From Fluctibacter corallii (GTDB lineage Bacteria > Pseudomonadota > Gammaproteobacteria > Enterobacterales > Alteromonadaceae), in the NCBI RefSeq assembly GCF_025751585.1, contig NZ_JAOWKX010000002.1, positions 465,662 through 529,661 on the forward strand: a DNA stretch of 64,000 nt, read 5' to 3'. The translations under genes and the position numbers were made by a program. Shown here one piece after another: positions 52,997-63,028 of the stretch. Below the pieces are notes generated by a model. That model saw only the letters and a program-made list of their open reading frames with translations, did not search any database and had not been told where the DNA came from. The first letter of the stretch is position 1, and every line of letters starts with the position of its first letter.

Positions 52997-55392
52997 TGAC
53001 CGAAAGTAAATCGTTGGACACCTGTTACCATTGCGATCTTCCCGTTCCCCTCAACAGTCAATTCCAAGTGACTGTGCTAGGAGAAGAGCGGGAAATGTGT
53101 TGTCCTGGATGCCAAGCCGTTGCGGAGTCAATCGTATCTGCTGGATTAGAGGACTATTATCGCTATCGTACAGAAAAAGCAGTAAAAGGCGATCCACTGT
53201 TAGAAAGCACGATGGATGCACTGTCTGCGTTTGACGATCCCGCTATTCAAGATGAATTTGTGTCTGTATCTAGCGACATAAGTACTATTCAACTAACTGT
53301 AGAGGGCATAACCTGTGCAGCTTGCGCATGGCTGATTGAAAAACAAGTGGGCACGTTGCCAGGCATTAAGCAAATTGCAGTGAATACCACCAACAGGCGT
53401 TTAACCGTTAAATGGGACAATGCACAACTGCCTTTGAGCCGGATTCTGAAAACATTAGAGAAGTTTGGCTATCATGCCCTTCCCTTTCAACCCGATCAGC
53501 ATGAAGCTACGTACCAGAAAGAAGACAAACGCTTTTTAAAAAAGTTGGGATTGTCCGGCTTAATGACCATGCAGGTAATGATGCTAGCTGTGGGTCTGTA
53601 TTTCGGATTATTTGGCTATATCGAAGAAGAAACCAAGGTTTACTTCCATTGGGTAAGCTTGGTATTGACCACACCCGTGGTGTTTTACGGTGGTGCACAG
53701 TTTTATTCAAGCGCGATAAATGGCATCAAAGGTGGCGTATTGAATATGGATGTTTCTGTATCGATAGCCATTTGGGGAACGTTTATTGCGAGTGCATGGG
53801 CTACCATTTCTAATCAGGGCCAGATTTACTTTGAATCTGTGTGCATGTTCACATTTTTACTCTTGATTAGCCGTTACCTTGAACATAGAAGTCGACACAA
53901 AGCCGCGCTGATATCGGCGAATATGCTTAAGTATCAGCCGCTAACCGCGACTATTGTTAAAGACGGTCAGTTTGAGTCGGTGGTGGCGAAACATCTGACT
54001 GTTGGCGATGTTGTGCTAATAAAAGCAGGGGAAACGATCCCCTTAGACGGCGTTATAGTAGAAGGTGATGCCGCAATTAACGAATCTATGCTGACTGGGG
54101 AATTTGCCCCTGTTCGCAAACATTCTGGAGACGCAGTCTATGGCGGAACAGTCAATGAAACTAACGCCATACAGGTTAAAATCACAGCGGCAGCCAAAGA
54201 CTCTCTGATTAATCAGATTGTATTAATGCAGGAGCTGGCTTTATCACAAAAGCCGCGTATTGCGCGATTTGCAGATAGAACCTCTCAGCAATTCATATTT
54301 TGGGTACTGGTTATCGCGATTGTGAGCTTTGGCGTATGGTGGTTTTTCATTGACACTCAGCAAGCCCTTTGGGTTGCGATCGCCGTGCTTGTTGCCACCT
54401 GCCCATGTGCATTAAGTTTGGCCACGCCATCGGCATTGAGTAGCGCAGTCGCCAATTTAAATGAAAAAGGAATGCTGGTTAGGCATGCAGACGCGTTAGA
54501 AAATCTAGCCGATATCACCACGGTGGCGTTTGATAAAACAGGTACATTGACAGAAGGCGTATTTTCACTAGAGTCAATACTTGCAATTGAAGGACAAAAT
54601 AAAAATCGTCTATTGCACATTGCTGCCAGTATTGAGTCTCACTCTGAACATCCTATCGCAAAAGCATTTTCTTCAGCTCAACAGATGTTGAAAGTGTCAG
54701 ACATCACGGTGTTGGCGGGACAAGGAATTTCGGCGACTTACGAGGGTGTTAGGTACACGCTAGGTAACCGTTCTGCATTAACTAGCTCAATCCCTGACGC
54801 ATTCTCTCATTGTAATGTACTCATGCAACAAGATGGTATGTGTGTCGCAGGTTTTGTTGTAACTGACACAATCAAAGATGATGCTCGGGATTTGTCTCGT
54901 TCACTATCAGCTTACACGGTAAGGTTGATAAGTGGCGATAATAAAAAGAATGTTGAGTCAGTCGCAGAGCAAGTTGGGATTTTACATACACACTATGATA
55001 TGCAGCCTCAAGATAAAATGTTTACTTTGCAAGAATTACAGCAAGCTGGAGAACGGGTGCTCATGGTTGGTGATGGCATCAATGATGCGCCAGTCCTCGC
55101 GCAAGCAGATGTGTCTGTCGCCGTGAGTGAAGCGACTGATCTTGCGCGGCAGTCTGCCGATGTATTGTTGTTAAATAAGCAAATATCGGGCATTCAGTTT
55201 TTGATTCAAATGGCGCGCAAAACGCGTCAAAAAGTTAAACAAAATATGGCGTGGGCTATCGGGTATAATCTGCTTATTTTACCTCTTGCCGTGACTGGCT
55301 TTTTAACACCTTGGATGGCAGTCATTGGTATGTCGTTAAGCTCCATCATTGTGGTAAGTAACTCCACCCGTCTTTTACGTTACGGAAAGTAA
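52996..55392 (+). CDS. ccoI: Copper-exporting P-type ATPase for cbb3 assembly, CcoI
   Basis: The 798-residue ATPase supplies copper for the CuB site. It has an N-terminal Cys-rich region (TCYHCDLPVP, EMCCPGCQAVAE), a metal-binding domain (ITCAACAWLIEKQVG), the transmembrane metal motif CPCALSLATP, the phosphorylation motif DKTGTLTEG, the SEHPIAKA segment and the hinge GDGINDAPVL. FixI-type ATPases are this size. It overlaps ccoH by one base and is followed four bases later by ccoS. Confidence 0.95.
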   Translation: MTESKSLDTCYHCDLPVPLNSQFQVTVLGEEREMCCPGCQAVAESIVSAGLEDYYRYRTEKAVKGDPLLESTMDALSAFDDPAIQDEFVSVSSDISTIQLTVEGITCAACAWLIEKQVGTLPGIKQIAVNTTNRRLTVKWDNAQLPLSRILKTLEKFGYHALPFQPDQHEATYQKEDKRFLKKLGLSGLMTMQVMMLAVGLYFGLFGYIEEETKVYFHWVSLVLTTPVVFYGGAQFYSSAINGIKGGVLNMDVSVSIAIWGTFIASAWATISNQGQIYFESVCMFTFLLLISRYLEHRSRHKAALISANMLKYQPLTATIVKDGQFESVVAKHLTVGDVVLIKAGETIPLDGVIVEGDAAINESMLTGEFAPVRKHSGDAVYGGTVNETNAIQVKITAAAKDSLINQIVLMQELALSQKPRIARFADRTSQQFIFWVLVIAIVSFGVWWFFIDTQQALWVAIAVLVATCPCALSLATPSALSSAVANLNEKGMLVRHADALENLADITTVAFDKTGTLTEGVFSLESILAIEGQNKNRLLHIAASIESHSEHPIAKAFSSAQQMLKVSDITVLAGQGISATYEGVRYTLGNRSALTSSIPDAFSHCNVLMQQDGMCVAGFVVTDTIKDDARDLSRSLSAYTVRLISGDNKKNVESVAEQVGILHTHYDMQPQDKMFTLQELQQAGERVLMVGDGINDAPVLAQADVSVAVSEATDLARQSADVLLLNKQISGIQFLIQMARKTRQKVKQNMAWAIGYNLLILPLAVTGFLTPWMAVIGMSLSSIIVVSNSTRLLRYGK

Positions 55393-55396
55393 AAAA

Positions 55397-55594
55397 ATGA
55401 ATGTTATCTATGTGTTGATCCCGCTCGCTATTATTATCGTGACCATCGCGGTGATTATTTTTTTCTGGGCAGTTAGAAGCAACCAGTTTGAAGATCTAGA
55501 TCGACAAGGGTATAGCATCTTATTTGATGACGATACGAAGGAAAAGTCCAAGAAAGAAAACACCGCATCAACGAACGAATCAGGCACGGAATAG
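55397..55594 (+). CDS. ccoS: cbb3 oxidase maturation protein CcoS
   Basis: The 65-residue protein has one helix (VLIPLAIIIVTIAVIIFFWAV) followed by RSNQFEDLDRQGYSILFDDD, the CcoS signature. It is required for cofactor insertion into cbb3 oxidase and follows ccoI by four bases. Confidence 0.95.
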   Translation: MNVIYVLIPLAIIIVTIAVIIFFWAVRSNQFEDLDRQGYSILFDDDTKEKSKKENTASTNESGTE

Positions 55595-55612
55595 TTAAAA
55601 GAAGTATAAAAC

Positions 55613-56272
55613 ATGGAAAGTATTTCATTGGTAACCGCTTTTTTAATTGGCGTTGCTGGAAGCGTTCACTGCGTAGGTATGTGCGGTGGTATTGTGAGTG
55701 CATTTAGTGTTTTTATTCCTAAGGGAAGTGCTTCGTTACCCTATTACTTACTGTATAATATTGGCCGAATTAGCTCCTATGGGGTGATTGGTGCCCTCGC
55801 AGGTGCGCTTGGTAGCGGCTTTGCGCAAAGCCATCAGCAGGCAATGCACTGGTTAACCTTGTTTGCCGCGCTGATGCTAATTTTATTGGGGCTTTATATC
55901 GCCAACTGGTGGAAAATTCTGACACAGCTTGAAAAAGTCGGAAAACATGTCTGGAAATATGTTCAGCCTCTTACCAAAAAGCTACTGCCTCTAAGCTCTC
56001 CCATCAAGGCACTGCCCTTTGGGATGTTGTGGGGATGGCTGCCCTGTGGCCTTGTTTATTCAACACTCACTTGGAGCGTCGCTTCGGGCAGTTTTATCCA
56101 AGGTGCATTGATTATGATTTGCTTTGGATTAGGAACGCTGCCTGCGATGTTAGCCATGGGATTGAGTGCAAACTCTGTCAAAACCTGGCTGGCAAAACCC
56201 ATGATCCAGAAGATAATAGGCACAAGTTTAATTATCTATGGTTTGATATTAATCAAAGAAAGTGTAAATTAA
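55613..56272 (+). CDS. TauE/SafE-family membrane protein of the cco cluster
   Basis: The 219-residue protein has six membrane helices with the small motif GSVHCVGMCGGIVSAF at the start and PFGMLWGWLPCGLVYSTLTW in the middle, the two-Cys DsbD/CcdA-like pattern of this sulfite-exporter-like family. Members always accompany cbb3 assembly genes and are thought to help copper or haem delivery. The gene follows ccoS by 18 bp. Direct transport substrate unknown. Confidence 0.88.
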   Translation: MESISLVTAFLIGVAGSVHCVGMCGGIVSAFSVFIPKGSASLPYYLLYNIGRISSYGVIGALAGALGSGFAQSHQQAMHWLTLFAALMLILLGLYIANWWKILTQLEKVGKHVWKYVQPLTKKLLPLSSPIKALPFGMLWGWLPCGLVYSTLTWSVASGSFIQGALIMICFGLGTLPAMLAMGLSANSVKTWLAKPMIQKIIGTSLIIYGLILIKESVN

Positions 56273-56304
56273 CGCTATCTTGTATTTAACGTGCTAGAAA
56301 AGTA

Positions 56305-57030
56305 ATGGAATTTAGTATTCGCTGTCAAAATTGCAGCTTCAGCCACCTATGCATCCCCTTCTCATTAAGTGATAGTGAAATTTCTGTCTTGGATGACATT
56401 ATTCGACGTAACAAACCGCTTCAGCCCGGACAGTGTATTACCGAATATGGTAAACCCCTTACGTCGTTATTTGCGGTAAGAAGTGGCTCGTTTAAGTCTT
56501 ACATTATGTCGGCTGACGGTGAGCAACAAATTACAGGGTTTCACTTACCAGGTGATATTATTGGGTTTGACGGACTATCCACCCAAAGCCATCAAAGTTT
56601 CACGCAGGCATTAGAAACGTCGATGGTGTGTGAAATTCCCTACACAATGCTTGATGATATGTCGTCAACCTTGCCTGCACTAAGACGACAAATGACGAAA
56701 TTAATGAGTGAAGAAATTTCTCATGAACAACAAGTGTTGATGTTGATCAATAAGCGTAATGCGCAAGAACGTATCATACACTTTCTACTGAATCTGAGTG
56801 CGCGATTTAAAGCACGAGGTATGTCGGGAAGTTCTTTTAATTTAACCATGACGCGTGGTGAAATTGGCAACTATCTTGGCCTGACAGTAGAAACTGTGAG
56901 TCGTATTCTGAGTAAACTAAATAAGCAAAATTTGATCAGTGTAGATGGAAAGCTAATTGAATTACTTAGCATTGATGGGTTGAAAGAAGAGCTGAGTGAC
57001 TCAGCGCCACTTTCTTCAGCGTGTCGATAG
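56305..57030 (+). CDS. fnr: Fnr/EtrA oxygen-sensing regulator
   Basis: The 241-residue CRP-family protein has the four Fe-S cluster cysteines (three in RCQNCSFSHLC and one in SMVCEIPY), a cyclic-nucleotide-like beta roll, and an HTH with the FNR recognition residues (TRGEIGNYLGLTVETVSRILSKL). When oxygen is low, its [4Fe-4S] form activates genes with TTGAT-N4-ATCAA sites such as the one before ccoN. Its position directly behind the oxidase assembly genes and before uspE is conserved in related bacteria. Confidence 0.94.
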   Translation: MEFSIRCQNCSFSHLCIPFSLSDSEISVLDDIIRRNKPLQPGQCITEYGKPLTSLFAVRSGSFKSYIMSADGEQQITGFHLPGDIIGFDGLSTQSHQSFTQALETSMVCEIPYTMLDDMSSTLPALRRQMTKLMSEEISHEQQVLMLINKRNAQERIIHFLLNLSARFKARGMSGSSFNLTMTRGEIGNYLGLTVETVSRILSKLNKQNLISVDGKLIELLSIDGLKEELSDSAPLSSACR

Positions 57031-57042
57031 CAGCAATTGATC

Positions 57043-57076
57043 TTGCCAGATTGTAAGATGATCTGGCAATTCTTTT
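57043..57076 (+). terminator. Rho-independent terminator after fnr
   Basis: Perfect 9-bp stem TTGCCAGAT / ATCTGGCAA with a nine-base loop and a following TTCTTTT, 13 bp after the fnr stop. Confidence 0.86.
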
Positions 57077-57126
57077 CAAACCCCATACACTTGTATTAAG
57101 TTTTGCTCTTCGCTGAGGGAGTTAAT

Positions 57127-58059
57127 ATGAGTGATTTTCAAAAAATTCTTGCCGTGGTTGATCCTGATGCCGATTCGCAAAAGGCTCTGAGTCGCGCACT
57201 TGAAATAGCGGAGAAAACTGGAGCAAGTGTTACTGCTTTACTCACCACGTATGACTCCTCCTATGAGTTTACGTCTTTGCTATCTGCTAAAGATCGCGAA
57301 ACCTTGCGTCAGGCTGCTGTCGATCAGCGTACAGACTGGTTATCTGATTTAGTTGAAACTGTGTCGCAAAATAGAATGATTTCTGTTGACGTAAAGGTAG
57401 TTTGGCACAATCGACCTTACGAGAGCATTATCATTGAAGCAGTAGAAGGCGCATATGATCTTATTGTTAAAGGCACCCAAGAGCACGATACATTAAAAGC
57501 TGTTATATTCACGCCTACCGATTGGCACATCTTACGTAAAGCGCCTACCCCAGTGTTGTTAGTGAAAGATCACGAATGGCTGCCTAACGGACAAATTATC
57601 GCAGCGGTAAATGCCGGTACAGAGGATCCTGATCATGCAGAGTTAAATCACACGATTTGCGATGTTACGAAACAACTTGGGCAGGTTTTTGAGGCAAACG
57701 TGAATTTAGTGAATGCGTATCCAGGCACGCCTGTCAACATCGCCATCGAAATTCCAGAATTTGATCCTCACGACTACAATGAGTCAATTAAGAATTATCA
57801 CCTTGAATCGATAGAAAAACTGGGTTCTCAATATCAGGTTCAAATGGACCATTGTTTTGTAAAAGAAGGGCTTCCTGAAGATGTTATTCCTGCTGTTGCA
57901 CGCAATATCGATGCTGAATTAGTGGTGATTGGCACGGTTGGGCGTCATGGCATATCTGCTGCGCTAATAGGCAATACAGCAGAGCATGTTATTGATCGAT
58001 TAAATTGCGATGTGCTGGCGTTGAAACCGAAAGACTTTACCTGCCCACTCATAAAATAA
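57127..58059 (+). CDS. uspE: Universal stress protein UspE
   Basis: The 310-residue cytoplasmic protein has two tandem Usp domains: FQKILAVVDPDADS... to residue ~145, and a second (~150-305) ending GTVGRHGISAALIGNTAEHVIDRL with the nucleotide-binding-type G-x2-G-x9-G-S/T pattern. UspE acts in stress survival. GAGGGAG precedes the ATG at 57127; an in-frame upstream start is unneeded. It follows fnr, as commonly in Alteromonadales and Shewanella. Confidence 0.92.
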   Translation: MSDFQKILAVVDPDADSQKALSRALEIAEKTGASVTALLTTYDSSYEFTSLLSAKDRETLRQAAVDQRTDWLSDLVETVSQNRMISVDVKVVWHNRPYESIIIEAVEGAYDLIVKGTQEHDTLKAVIFTPTDWHILRKAPTPVLLVKDHEWLPNGQIIAAVNAGTEDPDHAELNHTICDVTKQLGQVFEANVNLVNAYPGTPVNIAIEIPEFDPHDYNESIKNYHLESIEKLGSQYQVQMDHCFVKEGLPEDVIPAVARNIDAELVVIGTVGRHGISAALIGNTAEHVIDRLNCDVLALKPKDFTCPLIK

Positions 58060-58174
58060 AGAATGGCCAATCGTTGTTGGTGATAGTGTGCTGAAAGCGG
58101 CTGAATGCGATTTTCTTTTGCACAGAATTCGCTATAATTGCGCCCCCTAAAATGCAGTGGTCGGTAGAATACGA

Positions 58175-59089
58175 ATGAGCCAGTTAGACAGTCTTTCAGC
58201 AAAACAAAAATACAGCTTTAATAAGCTTCAAAAGCGCTTACGCAGGCATGTGGGTAAGGCAATCGCAGACTTCAATATGATTGAGGACGGCGACAAAGTC
58301 ATGGTGTGTTTATCTGGCGGAAAAGACAGCTACACCCTGCTAGATATTTTAATGTTTTTAAAAAAGCAGGCGCCGATTCATTTTGATATCGTCGCAGTCA
58401 ACCTTGATCAGAAGCAACCTGGATTTCCTGAACACATTCTTCCAGAATACCTCGACACATTGGATGTCGAATATAAAATCGTGGAAGAAGACACCTACTC
58501 GATTGTTAAAGACAAAATTCCTGAGGGGAAAACGACCTGTTCGCTGTGTTCTCGTTTACGCCGAGGTATTCTTTATCGTACTGCAACAGAGTTGGGGGCG
58601 ACTAAAATTGCATTAGGACACCATCGTGAAGATATGTTAGAAACCCTGTTTCTGAACATGTTTCATGGTGGAAAGTTAAAATCCATGCCGCCAAAGTTGG
58701 TGTCAGACGATGGTAAGCAGATGGTTATTCGCCCTTTGGCTTATTGTGCAGAAAAAGATATTGCTAGCTACGCAGAACTTGTCGCTTTTCCGATTATTCC
58801 CTGCAATTTATGTGGCTCGCAGGAGAACCTTCAGCGAAAAGTGATTAAAGAGATGATTGCATCGTGGGATAAACAGTTCCCCGGACGCGTAGAAAGCATG
58901 TTCCGCGCGCTTCAAAATGTCACACCTTCACATTTAGCTGATCCCAATTTATTTAATTTTATTGATCTAAAAACACAAGAAACCCCCTATGAAGATGGAG
59001 ACATCGGTTTCGATCAACCTGATATTGAGTCCCCTCAATTAATGGAAGAAGACCCATCAAAAATTGTACAGGTAATTGAAATCACCTAA
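58175..59089 (+). CDS. ttcA: tRNA 2-thiocytidine synthetase TtcA
   Basis: TtcA thiolates C32 of certain tRNAs using ATP and an [Fe-S] cluster. The 304-residue protein has the PP-loop [12 protein letters not shown] (~50) and the cluster/catalytic cysteines in [12 protein letters not shown] and [11 protein letters not shown]. The C-terminal ~40 residues are acidic and poorly conserved. The ATG at 58175 fits the family start better than the GTG 18 bases upstream. It is followed nine bases later by the patatin gene. Confidence 0.95.
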   Translation: MSQLDSLSAKQKYSFNKLQKRLRRHVGKAIADFNMIEDGDKVMVCLSGGKDSYTLLDILMFLKKQAPIHFDIVAVNLDQKQPGFPEHILPEYLDTLDVEYKIVEEDTYSIVKDKIPEGKTTCSLCSRLRRGILYRTATELGATKIALGHHREDMLETLFLNMFHGGKLKSMPPKLVSDDGKQMVIRPLAYCAEKDIASYAELVAFPIIPCNLCGSQENLQRKVIKEMIASWDKQFPGRVESMFRALQNVTPSHLADPNLFNFIDLKTQETPYEDGDIGFDQPDIESPQLMEEDPSKIVQVIEIT

Positions 59090-59098
59090 GGAGTGTGT

Positions 59099-60055
59099 GT
59101 GAAAATTGGACTGGCTCTTGGAAGTGGTGCTGCTCGCGGTTGGGCACATATAGGTATAATTAAAGCACTTGAATCCCTAGAAATAAAAGTGGATGTGGTT
59201 GCCGGCTGCTCTATCGGCGCCTATGTAGGCGCTGCTTATGCAAATAATAAGCTTGATGAACTCGGGGATTGGGCCAGTGAGCTCACCGAGTGGCAGGTAT
59301 TATCATTGATGGGAGTGGGATTATATAAAGGTGGTTTAGCCTCGGGGCAAAAAGTATTTGACGTGCTCCGTGAAAAGTTTACTCCAGAACATTTCGAAGA
59401 GCTTAAAAAGCCACTTGCTGTTTCTGCTACCGATTTATATAGCGGCAATGAAGTGACCTTTATGAACGGCCCAATTATGCCAGCGGTTAAAGCATCTTGT
59501 GCGATTCCTGGGCTATTTGCCCCTCACCTTCATGAAGATCGTTGGCTAGTCGATGGCGCGGTAGTCAACCCCGTTCCAGTAAACCTTTGCCGACAAATGG
59601 GAGCTGACTTCGTCATTGCAGTCAACTTGAGTGCCGATTTTAGGCCAAGCATGCAAAAAGCCGCATTTGCAGAGCATGAGCAAAATCAACAAAAAACCAA
59701 TGATTTTTTCAGTAAGAGTCAGGCGATTTTTCAGCAATGGTTTTCAGGCAATGACAAAGATGAAACCCCAAAGACAGACGAGACAATGGATGACAATACA
59801 CAAGCTGAGACAATCCTGAAAAAGAAACTTGGCGCACCAAGTATCATTGGCGTGATGTCTAGCTCGTTAGAAATTCTTCAAGCCAGAGTAACGCGCTCTC
59901 GTTTGGCAGGCGATCCGCCTGATATTCTTATCGAGCCACAATTAAGAGATTTTGGGATTATGGAGTTCTACCGTGCGAAAGAACTCATCGCTGAGGGTGA
60001 GCGCTCTGTTGAACGGTTAAAAGAGCAAATACGCTACCAATTAATGCTGAACTAA
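59099..60055 (+). CDS. rssA: Patatin-like phospholipase (RssA family)
   Basis: The 318-residue protein has the patatin oxyanion loop GSGAARGWAH, the nucleophile elbow GCSIGAYVG with the catalytic Ser, and the Asp dyad partner in WLVDGAVVNPVPV. It lacks a signal peptide. GTG 59099 (GTG-AAA-ATT) is chosen because AAGGAG sits five bases before it. RssA-type proteins are putative phospholipases whose in vivo substrate is unknown; a ~90-residue hydrophilic insertion (~195-245) is unconserved. Confidence 0.9.
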   Translation: MKIGLALGSGAARGWAHIGIIKALESLEIKVDVVAGCSIGAYVGAAYANNKLDELGDWASELTEWQVLSLMGVGLYKGGLASGQKVFDVLREKFTPEHFEELKKPLAVSATDLYSGNEVTFMNGPIMPAVKASCAIPGLFAPHLHEDRWLVDGAVVNPVPVNLCRQMGADFVIAVNLSADFRPSMQKAAFAEHEQNQQKTNDFFSKSQAIFQQWFSGNDKDETPKTDETMDDNTQAETILKKKLGAPSIIGVMSSSLEILQARVTRSRLAGDPPDILIEPQLRDFGIMEFYRAKELIAEGERSVERLKEQIRYQLMLN

Positions 60056-60072
60056 GCCCCAGTTCATCAACG

Positions 60073-60094
60073 CTAGGCCATCATGTTGGCCTAG
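60073..60094. terminator. Possible bidirectional hairpin between rssA and DUF2987
   Basis: An 8-bp perfect stem (CTAGGCCA / TGGCCTAG) with a six-base loop lies between convergent genes. No clear T-run follows on either strand, so termination is uncertain. Confidence 0.5.
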
Positions 60095-60117
60095 CTAGCC
60101 AATGACAATAGCCCCGG

Positions 60118-60738
60118 CTATTTATCGTCGTCTTGTTTAGTGATGGCTGTAATGCGTTTGGGCAGAGCGTTAAAACTCACTTCTTTAACGGAAGACAGCT
60201 CGCCTTCTGTAAAACGCGTTTTCATTCCTTCTACGGCAACATCGTCATTAAATGTAAACTGCAACCCTGTGACAGAAGGCAGTAAAAATGACATAAAGCC
60301 ACCAATATCATCAAAGAAATTTTCATATTGGCTGAATAACTGCATTAATTCGTCTTGCGTGTAATTTTGCTTCAGCCACTCAGGTTTAGTTTCTAGTTGA
60401 ACAGACATATCACACTGATTGTCTTGATCATCAAGTTCAATGATCACTAATGCATCGGCAAGCTTTAATGCTTTTTCATTGGGAACAGTAAAACGATTTT
60501 CGCTGGTTACCGTTAGAGGAATATCTTGTTTTTGCGTTTTAATCAGTGCACTTTTAACGTCACACAAACGGTTTTCATGAATGTGTTTGAACCCAAAAGA
60601 AAACTGCAATGCATTAGTGTCCTCATCATCTATCTTTTTTACATGGCTATAGAAGGTTTTGTATTCCAATGCGAGAGGATCAGCAAAGCTAAACGTAGAT
60701 GTAAATACTAAACTTGCAGCTAAAAGCGGTTTAATCAT
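60118..60738 (-). CDS. DUF2987 family periplasmic protein
   Basis: The 206-residue protein has a signal peptide (PLLAASLVFTSTFSFA-DP) and the DUF2987 pattern (LEYKTFYSHVKKIDDEDTNALQFSFGF, LLPSVTGLQFTFND). Members are conserved in Alteromonadales with no known function. It ends the same-strand group behind the Bax-like gene, and its start overlaps the stop of that gene by four bases. Confidence 0.83.
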   Translation of the reverse strand: MIKPLLAASLVFTSTFSFADPLALEYKTFYSHVKKIDDEDTNALQFSFGFKHIHENRLCDVKSALIKTQKQDIPLTVTSENRFTVPNEKALKLADALVIIELDDQDNQCDMSVQLETKPEWLKQNYTQDELMQLFSQYENFFDDIGGFMSFLLPSVTGLQFTFNDDVAVEGMKTRFTEGELSSVKEVSFNALPKRITAITKQDDDK

Positions 60739-61535
60739 TGTGGCATGTATTTCCTGTTGTAGTCGATCATTGCGATTAATTCGTCAATATAGTCTTGTCC
60801 TCGCTCGGAGTATCGAAGTAATCCCTGCGCAAGCGCAGGTGCCGTAATCTTCTGTTGGCTTTTTCGCAGTGCCGCGCGAATATTGCGCAGTTCTTCATAG
60901 GCAAAGTGTCGATTAAGATTGAGCATATAGGTATTCACCGCGTCTTGTAAGTTTTCGAATTTAGCGACTTCGTGATTAGCGTTATCTCCCCGTCTTCGAG
61001 GAACAAATCCACACCCCTTTTTAAAGCACCATAAACCGAAAAAATTATACCCTTGCTTTGCAAATCTCGACGTACCCCAAGCTGATTCATTGGCCGCTTG
61101 TGCAAGTACTAATTCAGCTGGCACGACGTCGACACGTTTCAACAAACGGGCAACGAGATCTTGTTGATGCTTGGCATTTTTTACGCGATATTTTTTAGCC
61201 AGCGCACTTAAGCGTTGTTGCTGGCTTCTACCTATCGTTTTACCAATTTGGCGGCGCTTTTTGATATCAAGTAGAAATAAACGAGTTTCTAAAATCGCTT
61301 CATTTTCTTTTTCTATCGCAGGCATTAGATACGCGAAAAAGGCACGCTTTTTATCAGAGACATTTCTAAAACGATTAAAGTCAGGCACTTCTTCTCGCGG
61401 TGCGATATCAACAACAATGTCTTCAAGTGTTTCTTTATCCAAAAAGGGATAAGCAAAAATAAACAATATTCCGCAAGCAACCGCTATACGCGCAAGATAA
61501 ATGAAAACGTTGATACGCTTCTTGTTATGCATCAA
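60735..61535 (-). CDS. Bax-like glucosaminidase-domain protein
   Basis: The 266-residue protein has an N-terminal membrane helix (YLARIAVACGILFIFAYPF) and a glucosaminidase domain with VVPAELVLAQAANESAWGTSRFAKQG, containing the catalytic Glu, followed by FFGLWCFKKGCGFVPRRR. These enzymes cleave peptidoglycan between GlcNAc and MurNAc. Two Cys in the catalytic domain may form a disulphide. It overlaps both flanking genes slightly, so the three minus-strand genes are probably co-transcribed. Confidence 0.88.
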   Translation of the reverse strand: MMHNKKRINVFIYLARIAVACGILFIFAYPFLDKETLEDIVVDIAPREEVPDFNRFRNVSDKKRAFFAYLMPAIEKENEAILETRLFLLDIKKRRQIGKTIGRSQQQRLSALAKKYRVKNAKHQQDLVARLLKRVDVVPAELVLAQAANESAWGTSRFAKQGYNFFGLWCFKKGCGFVPRRRGDNANHEVAKFENLQDAVNTYMLNLNRHFAYEELRNIRAALRKSQQKITAPALAQGLLRYSERGQDYIDELIAMIDYNRKYMPQ

Positions 61536-62280
61536 ATGTTGACTCTTCTTTTGATTCGTTACGTTCTGTAAATTGGCTATCTTCCTGTTTAAGCACCGTT
61601 ATTCCAAAAAGATCACGATAAAGAATGCCTTTCAGGTAGTAATACATAGGGGCGACCCAAATTAGACTGATACCTAAAGTAAGAGGCACAGTTAATGACA
61701 TCAGGCCAATCAGGAGATACAGCTTGATAAAGTCAAGTAGATAAGTATTAACCACCTTAATAGAAAGGATCATGGCGGCAATACCACCCTGTTTTTTTTC
61801 CGCAACAATCAGTAGCGTGAAGCTTGTCGCCAACATGAGATATAAGCCAGGTATGATAAGCAACCCTAGCCCAAGTTGAATACACAGTGATACGATAAGA
61901 GCCGCAGCGCCTAACGAAAGCGTGCGCGACAATAGACTAAACACATGAGAAAACTTGCTCTGACCGCCAATACTGTGCGTGGCGGCCACGGCCATGATAG
62001 CAGTAACAAAAGGCGCGAATAAAAACGTCAGCGTTAAGTCGATAAAAGATTGTATTTCTAGGGTTATCTTCTGAATATCATCAATTCCAGAGATGTTTAA
62101 CAACACCATCACAACAAGGTACGCTAACCCTAAGACAAATATCAGCATTTGAAGAATTTGCCATTTATTTTCCTGTGTTAGCGCCCAGGCTTGCTTAAAA
62201 AGTGATTTGATATCAAATTGATAGTCACCATTGAGAGAACGATTGACATCCCCTCCAATTACAATTTTTTGCTCTGACAA
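61525..62280 (-). CDS. Multi-spanning membrane protein (DUF975/YciC-like)
   Basis: The 251-residue protein has a hydrophilic N-terminus and about six helices (LQMLIFVLGLAYLVVMVLL, LTLTFLFAPFVTAIMAVA, LGLLIIPGLYLMLATSF, LYLLIGLMSLTVPLTLGIS, LIWVAPMYYYLKGILYRD). The GLYLM-A-F-L pattern resembles DUF975/YciC-type integral membrane proteins of unknown function. It overlaps the Bax-like gene by 11 bp. Role unknown; a connection to envelope maintenance is inference. Confidence 0.75.
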   Translation of the reverse strand: MSEQKIVIGGDVNRSLNGDYQFDIKSLFKQAWALTQENKWQILQMLIFVLGLAYLVVMVLLNISGIDDIQKITLEIQSFIDLTLTFLFAPFVTAIMAVAATHSIGGQSKFSHVFSLLSRTLSLGAAALIVSLCIQLGLGLLIIPGLYLMLATSFTLLIVAEKKQGGIAAMILSIKVVNTYLLDFIKLYLLIGLMSLTVPLTLGISLIWVAPMYYYLKGILYRDLFGITVLKQEDSQFTERNESKEESTFDA

Positions 62281-62380
62281 GCTTACTTCCTAACTACTTT
62301 AAACTGATAAAAACGCCAATTATACGGTGTATTAGTCTGAGATCCTAATTCACAGAGCTAATAACCATGAATACTAATTA

Positions 62381-63028
62381 TTAACTTGATGCGACCAGCT
62401 TAATGGCCAATAACACCAATACTGAGCCCATAAGTCGATCGAACCAATACCCTTTTTGACCAATAAAGTCCCTAACTGGTTTCGAACTGAGGAAAAAAGA
62501 TAAGGTACAAAACCAGACGCCAGTGGCAAACGCTAAATAAACCCCATAACCTAATTTAACCATATTCGGTGTATCGGGACTCACCGCAACAGCAAAAACA
62601 GATAAAAAGAACAGCGTTGCCTTAGGATTTAATCCATTAGTCATTAAGCCAACCAAAAACGCTTTTTTATCAGACAATATTTTAGACTGATCTAAGTCCA
62701 TATCAGCCGAAGTTAGCGTTTTGGGTGCTGGGCTTCGTAGTGCTCCCCACCCAATGTACAGTAAATAAGCTGCCGCAACATACGTCAGAGCTTGAAATAG
62801 CCAAGGCGTCGTTTTAATGATAAGTCCAATTCCAAGTAACGAGTAAGCCACGTGAATGAAAATACCTAAGCCAATGCCAATGCTGGTTAACATTGCCGCT
62901 CTTCGGCCGTGGCTAATACTGTGCTTCATCACGATAGCAAAGTCTGGCCCAGGACTGGCAACAGCAAGCAAATGAACGGCTGCGATAGTGGCAAATTCTA
63001 CCCAATACGTTGTCAAAAATTCGGTCAT
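62381..63028 (-). CDS. LysE/RhtB-family amino-acid exporter
   Basis: The 215-residue protein has six helices and the family signature [23 protein letters not shown] near the N-terminus, [18 protein letters not shown], and [20 protein letters not shown]. LysE/RhtB proteins export amino acids or their derivatives across the inner membrane; the substrate is not predictable. Its start overlaps the end of the CobB gene by four bases, an operon pairing. Confidence 0.9.
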   Translation of the reverse strand: MTEFLTTYWVEFATIAAVHLLAVASPGPDFAIVMKHSISHGRRAAMLTSIGIGLGIFIHVAYSLLGIGLIIKTTPWLFQALTYVAAAYLLYIGWGALRSPAPKTLTSADMDLDQSKILSDKKAFLVGLMTNGLNPKATLFFLSVFAVAVSPDTPNMVKLGYGVYLAFATGVWFCTLSFFLSSKPVRDFIGQKGYWFDRLMGSVLVLLAIKLVASS